In this document: positions 11,733 through 21,951 of the stretch, piece by piece
Layout of the letters: the number at the start of each line of letters is the position of its first letter
Position numbering within the stretch: the first letter of the stretch is position 1
Assembly: GCA_023105745.1 (NCBI GenBank)
Contig: JALGQZ010000006.1
Location: 33,123,686-33,187,685, forward strand
DNA from: Austropuccinia psidii
Taxonomy: Eukaryota > Basidiomycota > Pucciniomycetes > Pucciniales > Sphaerophragmiaceae
DNA: 64,000 bases
Direction of reading: 5' to 3'
Made by a program: the position numbers and the translations under genes
The notes under the pieces: model-generated
What the model was told of the DNA's origin: nothing
Database searches by the model: none
Seen by the model: only the letters and a program-made list of their open reading frames with translations

Positions 11733-13522
11733 TCAGAATCTTCTGAGAAACTTTTGGGAATCAGGTATTTTGCTTTCTACAATCCAGTCATCTTCATGTT
11801 GTGGATTGTTATACCTGACTAAGTATTCTCTTTCATTTTTTCCCCCAAGTCTTCTTTCTTTCAAGACTTTCAGTATATTTTCTCCTCACTTAGATCTAGT
11901 GGGGGTACTTCTAAGGGTGTTTCATTTCTTAAAGGAAATAATTCCTTGTCACTTGAAGTGTAATGCTTTACTAGACTGACAGGGAATGTTGGATGTTTAT
12001 TTTCCAGTTCTCCTGAAAGTTCTACTTGTACTGCATTTGTCCCATGAAGGGCTTTAATAATAAATGGTCCTGCAAAGGAATCTTTCAATTTCTTTGGGCC
12101 TTTTATATTATTAAAGTTCAAGGTTGAAACTAGTATTAAGTCCCCTACTTTGAATTCTGGGGTTTTATGACTTTTATCCCATTTCTTCTTAGCATATTCA
12201 AAGGCATCATTCATGCTTTGATTTGCATGATGTCTCACTTTATCAAGCAATAGCTTAAAGCTTGAAGCAGTTGGATGAATGTCAACCAGATCTTTCTTCA
12301 AAGTATCAATTGGAAGTTTGGGGTTCCATACTTTTTCCAACATTGCAGGGGTCTTGCCTGTTGAAGCATGGATGGAGGTCTTGTAGGCTAATTCCAATGC
12401 TGGTATAATAGTACACCAATCATGGGTAAAGCCATCAGAATCTTTAAACTCCAGGCCATAAGCACAAAATCTTCTGATCATGTCCTCAAGGGTTTGAATC
12501 ATTCTTTCTGCTAACCCATCTGTTTGTGGGTGGTATGCTGTTGAGAATGATAATTTTGTACCCAAAAGCTTATGTAAATTAGTCCATAAGGCTGATGTAA
12601 ATTTTGGGTCTTTGTCACTAATGATATTTTTAAAGAGACCAATATGGGATATTACTCTATTCCAGATCAAAAGAGCTGTATCCATAGCTGTGTCATCTTT
12701 GTGACATGGTAAAAAGATCGGTGTTTTGCTATATCTGTCTACAATAACAAGACATGCATTGTAACTTTTATCACCTCCAGGTGGTAATGCGGTTACCCAA
12801 TCCATGTGAACCACTTCCCATGGGGTACTTGGTTCTTGGATATGGATCATCAGACCAAATCTTTTACCAGTAGCTTTATTGGCTTTCTGGCATCTATCAC
12901 AACTATGACAGTACTCAATGAAATCTTTTCTCCAAGATGGCCACCAGGCACATGTCTTAATTCTTTCCATTGTTCTGTCTTCAGACAGATGTCCAGAATA
13001 AATGTTATCATGGCATTCTAGTAGTATTGTGTTAATCAACATTCTACTACATAGGACCATGACACATGTGTGTTTAGATCTATGATATAGTATACCATCA
13101 AACAAATGGAATCTTCCATTATCATAAGATGTTTTCCAAATATCACCCAGAGAATTAGCCCATTCTGCATCTTTGCAATCTTTGTCAAGTAGAGCAGTAA
13201 GTATATGGCAATTTTTATCTTGCTTATAGCTTTCTCTAACTTCCTCAAAGAATTCTGTTCCCACATCTGTGATGTTAATTCCTTCAATTGGGATTTGAGG
13301 TTCTGCACTTGTAGGAACATAGGCAGGATTTTCAGGTGTATTGGGTAATGCCCATCTACTTAAGCCATCAGCATTCCTGTGAAAATTTCCAGCTTTATGT
13401 ACTATGGTCATATTGCCTCTATACTCCTGTATAGCAATCTGCCATCTTAACATGTGTCTGTTTGGAGTTTTCATGTTAAGAAGTGAATTTACTGCGTTAC
13501 AATCAGTAATTACTTCAAACAC
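11733..13522 (-). pseudogene. Gypsy A integrase and chromodomain
   Basis: This is the second half of pol, in the same frame as the protease-RT piece and separated from it by a single TAA at 13535-13537. The first residues finish RNase H ([14 protein letters not shown]). The integrase zinc finger (H..H and CHSCDRCQ), the core aspartates ([13 protein letters not shown] and SDKDPKF) and the glutamate (GLAERMIQT) are all visible. The open frame stops at 11870. A frameshift there separates it from a chromodomain-like tail (about 11880-11733; REYLVRY followed by EDDWIVESKIPDS). Chromodomains are thought to guide such elements to heterochromatin. Confidence 0.93.
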
Positions 13523-13537
13523 ACTACCATCAAGATA

Positions 13538-15331
13538 TTAATGAAGCTTTTCCAGAGCCCAAACAAGGAAAAGGCACTCCATTTGGCTAGCTCCATATCT
13601 GGCCTCAGTAGGTTTGATTTGTCTTGAAATAAAACAAATTGGACCTTCATAAGGCTTGTCATTGACAATTTGAACTTGATTAAGAGAAGCTCCTAGACCT
13701 TCACCACATGCATCAATATACAGCTTGAAAGGAAGTTTCCAGTCTGGCATCAGTAATAATGGTGCATTGGTCAAGGCATACTTGATCTTATCATATGCTT
13801 GAATTCTCTCCTGAGTCATTTCAAAAACAGTTTGTTGATCACAAATTCTGTATAATGATCCTGAATGCATTGCAAAATCTTTAAGGTGTTGCCTGTAATA
13901 ACTGGAAAAACCTAAGAAAGACATCATTTCTTTTTTGTTCTGGGGAATCTGTTTCAGTAAAACTGCAGCCACTTTGTTCTTATCAACACCAAGGCTTAGT
14001 CCTGAGACTACATGTCCTAGATCTTTTAACTCATGAAGCCCAAAATTACATTTTTCAAGAGAAATTTTCATGTTCACTTGTAGAATTTTCTTAAGTACTA
14101 ATGAAAGTCTCTCTAAATGTAATTGCCAGGTTTCTGAACAAATGATAATGTCATCAACATAAATGATTAGCCATCCCTCTGATAATTCAGGTGGGAAGAT
14201 AGTATTCATCATTCTTTGGTAATGAGAGGGTGCATTTTTAATACCAAAAGGCATCCTCATATATTCATAAATACCACAATGAGCAATTATTCTCAATAAT
14301 TTCCTAGCATGAGGTGTTAAAAAATTCTGGTGAAAGACTTTTAGAGCATCCATGGAAGTGATGAATTTTGCTTTGGATAATTGAGTCAAAGTCTCATGAA
14401 TTCTAGGGATCGGATACCTGTCTGGGATAGTATAGGTATTCAGTGCTCTAAAATCACCAACCATCCTTGACTTATCATTATGCCAAGTAATGATTACTGT
14501 GGTTGTGACTTCTACCTCCTCATTGTATCCAGCTTTTCCAAGAACTCCCACTTTCATTAGTTCATTAATATGATTTTCTAATGCTTCTCTAGCCCTAGGG
14601 CTAGCTGGGTAAGCTGGTCCTCTTAATAGTGGCGGATAAGGCCTTTCCACATTAAGTATAATGCCCACCTCATGGCCTTTTATAGCCCCAAGTGGTTCAT
14701 TATCTGAAGCACAGGCTTCCCTGTATTGAAATAAAATTTCAATAAGCTCTTCCTTCATTTCCAGTGTTAACTCAGGACTAATTTGTGCTTCAATTAATTG
14801 ACTTGACACAAATTTTTCCTTATTAACATTTTTCACTTGTTTAATGACAGTAATTTCTCTTTTTATTAGAGGAAAAGCAAATTTTTGTCTTTTATTCTCT
14901 CCTATAGTGAAATACCTGTCTTTATGATTATTAATATCAATACCATAAATATTGAGATAATCATTCCCAAGTATAAAGTGTTGTGAAGTACAATTATTCA
15001 TAACAACAATTTCAACTTTCAGTCTTATACTTCCTGCAGGATGAGGAAATATGATTGCTGCTTCAAATATACCCAAGGGGTGCATATTTTGGCTAGCACT
15101 GCTGAATGTTATACCTTCAATTGGCATTAATTTGTCTTGCCAATTGGTATAAATTCTGTCAAGATAATCTTTTCCAACACAAGTGCAAAAAGCACCTGAG
15201 TCACGATGTATCTTGGCTTCTGTTTTATTTATCACAATATTAGTGATACAAGATGACCCAGCTGTATAACCTTTACCTCTGGCAGGTTTGGTTTTTTGCA
15301 TCTTGGCATCTTGCACATGTATGAGATCCAT
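13538..15331 (-). pseudogene. Gypsy A protease, reverse transcriptase and RNase H
   Basis: The open frame is 597 codons. The protease active site reads DSGAFCTC. The RT shows [33 protein letters not shown] and the intact catalytic YVDDIIICS. RNase H begins at [17 protein letters not shown] directly after this frame is the only break before the integrase. Upstream, a stop at 15395-15397 separates it from gag, whereas the equivalent region of element B is one continuous frame. The stop in A is therefore either mutation or a programmed readthrough point. Confidence 0.93.
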
Positions 15332-15397
15332 ACATTCATCACTATACTGTGGTAAGTGAGTATGTACCTCAGTGACCTCAAAAGAGACATTAATGTT

Positions 15398-16194
15398 CTA
15401 TATACTAAGTTCTTCTGATAATTCTTCTTCTTCTGAAGGCTCAGAATCACTTTCATGTAAACATACATCAGTTTCTTTTGTGTCTTCCACTTTTTCAACA
15501 TTTATCTCATTTACTCTTGTCTTTTTTGGACAAGTGTTTGCCAAATGAGATGTGCTTCCACATTTATGACATTTCAAAGGAGGTCTGTCATGTGGTTTAT
15601 TTGGCTTTGAAATTGGTTTCCCACTAGTCTTGTTGTCTATTGGGGTTTTGGACCAATTTATTCCAATTTTTTTTCTAGTAGTGATGTCCTCCATAGCATT
15701 GATATAATCTTCTGTAGAGCAAGACTCAATACATCTGCTTCTTATAGCATGCTCAAGGTCACCACCACATTTTCTTAATATCCTTTTATGTACCATTGTT
15801 TCAGAAATATCAGGATGAAGGGCAGTTAACCTGTCCTTCTGTTCAAGAAACAAAGTCATGGGCCTGTCCCTCTCAATATTAAAAATGGCTTCTTCAAAAG
15901 AATTTTCCATTCTAAATCTCCAGGAATCATTTGCCCATTTGGAAATAATTTTTCTTTCCACCAAGGCCAAGAATGTTTACCATGGTCTTGTCTCATTTTA
16001 TAATACAATTTCTTTGCTGATTTGGTAAATAATGAGTGTAATCTGGCACTTATGTATTCATCTGGTATGTTAAAGTCTTCTTTGAACATATCAATTGTTT
16101 TCATAAATTCCATATGATTATATTCTCCTTCACCACTGAAGGTTGGCCATTCCTCTAATATTGGAATGTCCTTAAAATTGCAAGCAGTTTCCAC
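15398..16194 (-). pseudogene. Gypsy A capsid and CCHC nucleocapsid, frameshifted
   Basis: The capsid begins near 16194 with WPTFSGEGEYNHMEFMKTID. A frameshift near 15860-15970 moves the reading to a second frame (SKWANDSWRFRMENSFEEA), which matches the unbroken element B frame. The knuckle CHKCGSTSHLANTC lies near 15575-15530, followed by an acidic Glu/Ser-rich tail. Upstream, an in-frame TAA at 16195-16197 separates it from the coiled-coil ORF. Confidence 0.88.
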
Positions 16195-16644
16195 TTAATG
16201 ACTTGAAATTGTATGATTTAAATCATTATTCAAGTTAAGAACATTTCTGTCAAGAATTGGTGTGGATTGCCTTGGAAATTCATTCTTTAGTGATATATTA
16301 TTAATACTTGATTGAATGTCTTCTTTCAATTCAAGTCTTGCTTTATCACTTTTTTCCAATTGTTCTTGAAAAAGAGCTGCATTGTGACCAGTAGAATTTT
16401 CCAAGTTTTGAACTTGTATTTTCAATTCTCTTAACTGTCCAGTTATAAAAGAAATTGAGTTCTCATCTGGTTGATTGAGTAAGGTAACTTTAGACTCAAG
16501 TCTTTCACAAATTTGTGTCAAAGACACAATATTGTCTTTATTAGCATTTTCAAGGCCAATAATAGTCTTTTGTTGTTCTTTCACTTTTAATATCTCATTA
16601 CCCAACTTCTGTTGGACATAATCAAATGCTTTAAATTTTGCCAT
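16195..16644 (-). CDS. Gypsy A coiled-coil ORF between ORF1 and capsid
   Basis: The frame is 149 codons, rich in Lys, Glu, Leu and Gln with heptad-like spacing, so it is probably a coiled coil. The frame is open upstream of its ATG and overlaps the end of ORF1 in another frame, which would permit frameshift fusion. Element B has an equivalent at 37753-37385 and element C a remnant at 44178-43918. It is probably the N-terminal assembly part of gag, but I do not recognise a named family. Confidence 0.65.
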   Translation of the reverse strand: MAKFKAFDYVQQKLGNEILKVKEQQKTIIGLENANKDNIVSLTQICERLESKVTLLNQPDENSISFITGQLRELKIQVQNLENSTGHNAALFQEQLEKSDKARLELKEDIQSSINNISLKNEFPRQSTPILDRNVLNLNNDLNHTISSH

Positions 16645-16691
16645 AATTTCTTTATTACAAGATTCAAAGTGAGTTACAAGTTTTACAAGAT

Positions 16692-17460
16692 CTATTTCTT
16701 TGGGAAGTATTTATTCAATCTTTCCTCCTCCTCGTTTTTGAATTCAATCAAGGTTCTTGCCATATTGAACACATTGTCCATGGCTGTCTTTTCCTTCTTT
16801 GGGATTCTGTAATTCTGAGGGTAAGGCTTGTTCCACTTGTGCTTTGCCTTTTGCTTGCCCTTCTGGTTGGTTTTTGGGGCTTGCTTGGGCTTGTTTGGCA
16901 CTTATTGAGGCGGATTTTTGCTGGTGGATGCTTGAGGAGCTTCCACTGGGCTGGTTTCCTTGCCTTGGGCCAACTTCTTCTTCTGATCCTCTGATAACAT
17001 GCTTTGGTTTTTCAACCAAGATTTTATTTGTTGGACTTGTCCTTTGACAGACATGGGTGTCTAACCCATCAGAAGGTCTTCTGTCTTTTCTGGTCCCATG
17101 AACTTCTTCACTTGAAGATAAGAGTTCATGGTGCCTATCCAAAGACTTGGGAGAAGTTCCCACTCTTGTTGTTTTGACGCCAAGAACCAGTTCTTCCATT
17201 GAGATTGATAAATCTCCATGGCTGCTTGTTGGAAATAGTTCAGGTCTAACAGCAATAGCAGTTATGTCAGCTTCTTGACTCTCAATAAGAGGTTCAAATT
17301 TTCTGGCTAACCTTTGGGAACTGGTGGAAGTTCTGGAATCCTCCATTTGTGCCTCTCCTCTGGGAAGACATTCTTGCCTTTTTGATTTGTGGCTGGAATT
17401 TCCTGGTCCAGATCCATTTGATTGGATGGAGTAGTTGCTTCCACTTATAGTAGGAGTCAT
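16692..17460 (-). pseudogene. Gypsy A ORF1, conserved small protein of unknown function, frameshifted
   Basis: It starts MTPTISGSNYSIQSNG at 17460, polar and Ser/Gln-rich. The first frame stops at 16744, and a frameshift near 16900 moves into the frame ending at 16692. That frame holds the conserved C-terminal block PYPQNYRIPK...AMDNVFNMARTL. The same block is found in element B ORF1 (37750-38388) and in remnants in C, D and E. I know no named domain for it; a matrix-like or N-terminal gag part is possible. Confidence 0.7.
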
Positions 17461-18157
17461 TTCACGTCAATTTTAATAAAAAATAGAGTAAAATTGAATT
17501 CAATTCACCTGCAGGACCTTTAAAGGGCTCTTTGGTTATCAAGCCCCTTGGTGCTGGACTGGTTTGAATTTCAATACTGGACTCTGAGGTTTCAGAGTCT
17601 GAAGAATTTTCTCTGATGGAAGACACTAGAGAAAATTAAAAATATAAGTTATTTTATCAAATAATAAAAAGAACTTATAAACTCAACTTATTAAATAAAG
17701 TTGTTTTAATGTAATTTATGGCAAATTACGTCAAAAATAAAGAAAAAAGTCTAAGATAAAAGAAAAAAATGTTTCTTAGTAAAGATTTTTATTTTTAAAC
17801 ATTTTTTATTTGAGTTATTATTTTCTTTAAAGAAATAATAATTATGCAATTAACAAGTTAATTAATCAAAATTGTATTATTATTCACTTTATACTAGAAT
17901 AACTCAAAGAATAAATTTCAAGTCTGTGATGTGAAAAAGCCACTAGTTAGACAAAAGAAATTTATTCCAAGTCACTCAATAGTATATTGTTTCAAACAAT
18001 GTTCTTAAGAAAAAAATAACTTTATTAATATTATAGAGATTATTTATAAGGGATAAGTCCCAAAAAAGCCAATATTAAGATAAATATGGCAATTTTACGT
18101 CAAAAAACAGTAAAATAAGGTCTAGAATATGATTTATGTCCCAAAATTGGTTTAAAA
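17461..18157 (-). other. Gypsy A leader with exon-like block and CRE-like octamers
   Basis: This lies between the primer site and ORF1. A 117-bp block (17509-17625) is bounded on the coding strand by CTAG before TGTCTTCC and by CAG before GTGAAT, which look like splice acceptor and donor. The octamer TTACGTCA occurs near 17727 and 18106, and CACGTCA occurs at about 17464. Otherwise the leader is AT-rich with no further ORF. Confidence 0.5.
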
Positions 18158-18174
18158 TCACAGCCAGGCCCCCA
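18158..18174 (-). other. Gypsy A primer-binding site
   Basis: The coding strand reads TGGGGGCCTGGCTGTGA, starting 2 nt inside the 5' LTR. It begins TGG as needed to pair with a tRNA 3' CCA. Element B has TGGGGGCCCAGCCATGA at the same place. I could not assign the tRNA. Confidence 0.7.
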
Positions 18175-18176
18175 AA

Positions 18177-20365
18177 TGTAAGGTTCGTCTATGAAACTCT
18201 TGATAATAGTAGCAAAATCAAGAGTACTATGACTGTCCTCAATAGAAATATATAATATAATAAAATATTATAACCACAAATTTAAATATAATTATTAAAA
18301 ATAATTATATAAGAAAAATAAATTTAATTATTATTATAAAAATATAATAATAAAATAATAATAATAATTATAATAAATTATAATTATTCTATTATTGTTA
18401 TAGTCACTGACAGTTATAACAATAAGAATTGTAAAGCTCTTAATGAGACAATTAGACGTGGAAATATGAATATTAACCACTTATAAATAATATAAATATT
18501 ATTTATAAAATAATTATAACACACACTGTGCAGAAATAATTCTTATAGAATAAAATTCTATATTAAAAAAACTAATACTAGATAAAAAAAATATAGAACT
18601 TTAGAGAAAACTTACTTATAATATTTATTTAATACAACAAGTTAAACAACAACAGTTATCATATGAAATAATGATTATAAGTTAAAAACACGCCTAAAAT
18701 CAATAATTTTAAGGATAAAACAACTTTTTATGATAAAATTTAAGATTAAAGAGTTTTTAAAAGGAATTTGTGGATTTTAAAAGATATTTAAGATGATAAT
18801 TTTATAATATAAAATATATTATTGATGATTACAAAAATAATCTGAGTTCTATGACTTCAATTCTTTAATTTAAAATTAATAAAGAATAAAATAACTTAAG
18901 AATTACTTTAATAATAAGATTATATAAATAATAAAACTTTACCTGTTTAAATTTCTAATATGATTGGATTGATAATGAATGATGGACAAAAACAGTGATG
19001 AAAAGACTCTTTTTATGTCTTCAGAGCAGCTCTCATAATTCATAATGAATATAGAGGGTGTGCTCAGGTCAAAACTGAAAAACCATACTTAAAAACAAAG
19101 TTCTTAACTTAAGGAAACTTGTTTTTAATTCTAATTTAAAGTTACCAGTGTTATTCTTAACTCCATGTAACTTTAATCCTCATTTAAACTAATTATTTTA
19201 AGTTTCTAATGTAAATAAACTTATTTATATTGAAGATGATCACATGAACAACTTAAAAATAGAGTTTCAAGCAGAAACCTCTTAAGCTCAATTTTTAATT
19301 AATTTTTAAAGAAATGATAATTTTCTTTGAGCTTAATTAAAAGAGTAAATTTCCAGGCTAATTACCCAGGAAATTTATTTATAAAAGAAACTTAAAATTG
19401 AACTTATATATAGGTAATATCAAATTCTAAGCTGTGTGAAATTTTCAAGCAAATCCATTAAGATTTGGATTTTTAATGAATTTTTGAAGTTATTGCTATT
19501 TTTCCACATAAAATAGCAATACACACCAAACCTTAGCTTTTGATAAGGTTTTGATGCTTGTAGCCTTAAAGTTTTAAGCTTATTTAAGGTTTTTAAGCTT
19601 GATTAAGCTTTGAAAGTTCTTAAAACCTTGATTTCAAGCCTGCATATTGGCATTTACCCTTTAGCAGCTCGAAATTCCTGTCCAAATTGGGACAAAACCA
19701 GTTTAAACCTTAAGGTTGGATCAAAGTCTAATCTTAAAGTTTAAATAAGGTTGAAAAGCCTCCAATACAGGTGGAAAACCTTAATTGAATCATTGCAGAT
19801 CCAAAAAGTTGGGCACCCCAGCTCTATTTGGTCTTTTTCCTTTGTCCCACCTTTTTGCGTGGATGTTGCCCTTTTATTTATTTAAAGCCATACCATGGCT
19901 TTAAACCCTTTTAAATTGAGCTCACGCAGGATTTACATTCTGTATGGCAAATCCTTAGCCAATTCAGTAAATATACACCACACCTCAATTTTAACTAAAA
20001 TTTTGGTAAGTTTGCATTTACCTTATGCAACTTTAAATTCAAGCTTATTTAAGCTTAAATTTAACAATTTTAAAAAAATGTTAAAAAAGTTACATTAGTA
20101 CTGTGAGATTCTTAAATCTTCTAATAACACAAGAAATAAGTGTTTTTGGGTATATCACCTTATGGATGTACCCTAGGTTATTTTTGGTGTAGAATCCAAA
20201 AATGACATAATAATTATAACTTTGCTTATCCAAAATAAAGTTATACTTATTTTTTGTTATTTTTTATTTTAATTTCAATTAAAAAGTCTGTTTAAGACAA
20301 AATTAGCTGTTTATAAAATCATTTGTGGCCTTATGGGTATGTTATACATACCTCACAGGCTCACA
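18177..20365 (-). repeat. Gypsy A 5' LTR (2189 bp)
   Basis: It is near-identical to 9392-11570. One small difference is an extra AAGCTTATTT-type stretch near 20045. It ends GGCTCACA, then the TTTCC duplication, then Copia coding sequence. Confidence 0.95.
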
Positions 20366-20370
20366 TTTCC

Positions 20371-20963
20371 AATGGCACACAACCGGATATCAGTTTTGCG
20401 GTGACTCTCCTAGCACAACATGCACAAGTGCCTGGACACTACTGAAACACCTACTAGGACACCTTCAACACACTCAAGGGAGGGGGCTGAAATTATTCCC
20501 AAATACCAAAGATATCACAGTATCATCAGACATGAGTTGGGGAGGGGAATTTTCCAGATCGACTCACAGGTACTTATTGACGTTACACAGCTGTGCAATC
20601 ACTTGGAGTTCTAAGAGACTAGCAATGGTGGCATCACTGACTAGTCATGCAGAATACATGGCTCCAAGCCTGACATCCAGGCAAGGTATGCGGATGAAGC
20701 TGCTGGTCAAAGATGTGTTTGGAAATGATATGCATCTGTTATTACTATGTGACAACAAGTCTGCTATACAAATATCTAAGGACTCTGGGTCAAACAAGAG
20801 GACCAGACACTCGGATAGGGATTTTTACATTGTCAAGGAAATGCTATACAACAAGGAGGCGGAGTTGGACTGGGTTTGCACACGTGACATGAAAGCCAAT
20901 GGATTGACAAAGAGCTTGGGGCCATTATTGCACCATTGGTTCTGCTCCTATTTTCCATCATAG
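20371..20963 (+). pseudogene. Copia RNase H and C-terminus
   Basis: This continues the Copia frame after the Gypsy (NGTQPDISFAVTLLAQH). It then shifts frame near 20430-20440, after which LLKHLLGHL is readable. RNase H motifs are VSSDMSWGG, SLTSHAEYMA, CDNKSAIQISKD and RTRHSDRDFYIVKEM. The frame ends at TAG/TAA near 20963, about 25 bp before the polypurine tract. This is a normal Copia C-terminus. Confidence 0.92.
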
Positions 20964-20986
20964 GAGCGTTTACAGGTGTATAAGTT

Positions 20987-20997
20987 GGGGGGGAGGG
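20987..20997 (+). other. Copia polypurine tract
   Basis: GGGGGGGAGGG directly abuts the 3' LTR. It is the plus-strand primer for reverse transcription. Confidence 0.85.
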
Positions 20998-21126
20998 TGT
21001 AGCAGCCAGTAGACTGCGCCACAGAACTCAACATATATATCCTGTAAACCTATCATGTAAATAGTTGATACTTAAAAACCACAAGAGGTAGATGAAGCAA
21101 TGCATGCATAATAACATGTCCTAACA
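20998..21126 (+). repeat. Copia 3' LTR (129 bp)
   Basis: It begins TGTAGCAGCC and ends CCTAACA, and is followed by the GTATT duplication and the right part of the family X LTR. Confidence 0.95.
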
Positions 21127-21951
21127 GTATTGAATGAACTATGAGGTATTTAATTAAAGACAATCTTCTTTGTCTGTTTGACACTTCATAATCATGGTTG
21201 TGGGATATTATCCCATGGTAAGGCTGTATTGGCCAAACTGTGGGATTTCGACCTTAAAACAGCTATAGCTTTGTCAGTTTTTGAGATATTAACCTAAAAC
21301 CTGGTTCGGTGTGTAGCCCTGTATGTGTTCTACAAAATGGTACCTCATTTGATATTTCTATCATTAAATCTGGCAAAGTTATCCCATGTACAAGATTTTT
21401 GTACATATGCGTGTTTTAGGCAAAAAGCTGTATTGGGCTTGTTTGCCTTATAGCTTTTGTTCTAGATGAGATATGGGGAAACGAATGGCACCATCAGATA
21501 GCCCTGATTGTGCGCTTTCCAAAAAGACCCCACTTTAGGTATCTCACACTAAAACTGTAGAGGTTAGATGAGAGGTGAATATTTTATTCACCCTTATTTG
21601 GTCTGAATTTGACCATAACTTCTGTAATACTGGTGCTAGCTCAGTTTGGCTGGTACCATTGGATAGCCCTGAATTAGAGCTTCATTCTAAATACCCATTT
21701 GATGGTTTTAAGCCTCTTACTCTGTATTTAAGATGAGAGGTGAAAATTAAGGTTTATGCTCAGCAACAACTTTGAGCAGGAATAACTTTGTTATTCTTTG
21801 TCCTATGATGATGGGACTTGTATATTTGGAAAGGGGTGAGTTTCCTATTTCTTTTGATACCTTTTGAGATGATTTTTCTCAGATCCATGTTTTGGTGGTA
21901 TCTTGGCTGTCATGCTTGTGCTCTGGTTTTGAGTTACAGGCTGACAAAAGT

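Larger units (their letters stand above)
9392..20365 (-). mobile_element. Ty3/Gypsy chromovirus, element A (10,974 bp), inserted in the Copia
   Basis: Two long LTRs (2179 and 2189 bp) bound a 6.6-kb minus-strand interior. The target duplication is TCTCC (9387-9391) and TTTCC (20366-20370), with one mismatch. In coding orientation the LTR begins TGTGAGCC and ends CCTTACA (left copy) or CCTTACA-equivalent with one changed base nearby. Order: LTR, primer site, leader, ORF1, coiled-coil ORF, capsid/knuckle, protease-RT-RNase H, integrase, chromodomain, polypurine tract, LTR. Few disabling changes are present (a handful of stops and frameshifts), so this is the youngest large element in the window. 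Confidence 0.95.
5171..21126 (+). mobile_element. Ty1/Copia LTR retrotransposon, decayed, split by Gypsy A
   Basis: The element has 130-bp LTRs at both ends and a perfect 5-bp target duplication, GTATT (5166-5170 and 21127-21131). Without the nested Gypsy it is about 4.98 kb, a normal Copia length. Domain order is gag with CCHC knuckle, protease, GAG-pre-integrase plus integrase, reverse transcriptase, RNase H, which is the Copia order. Several stops and frameshifts interrupt the polyprotein, so it is not autonomous. It inserted into a family X solo LTR. Confidence 0.95.
4594..21946 (+). mobile_element. Solo LTR of family X, copy 1, split by the Copia insertion
   Basis: The two pieces are 4594-5170 and 21132-21946 (1392 bp in total). 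The unit begins TGTCAGGCTG and ends CAGGCTGACA. It is flanked by a perfect 5-bp duplication, AAAGT (4589-4593 and 21947-21951). The 29484-30922 and 47587-48998 units carry the same sequence end to end, and copy 2 reads straight through the point where the Copia sits here. TG..CA ends, a 5-bp duplication, a length near 1.4 kb and no coding capacity indicate a solo LTR. A non-autonomous DNA element with 10-bp imperfect terminal inverted repeats is a less likely alternative. Confidence 0.88.

Noticed and set aside
16799..17047. Plus-strand frames opposite element A ORF1 and similar frames opposite gag and pol
   Set aside because: They are shadows of the minus-strand retroelement genes.
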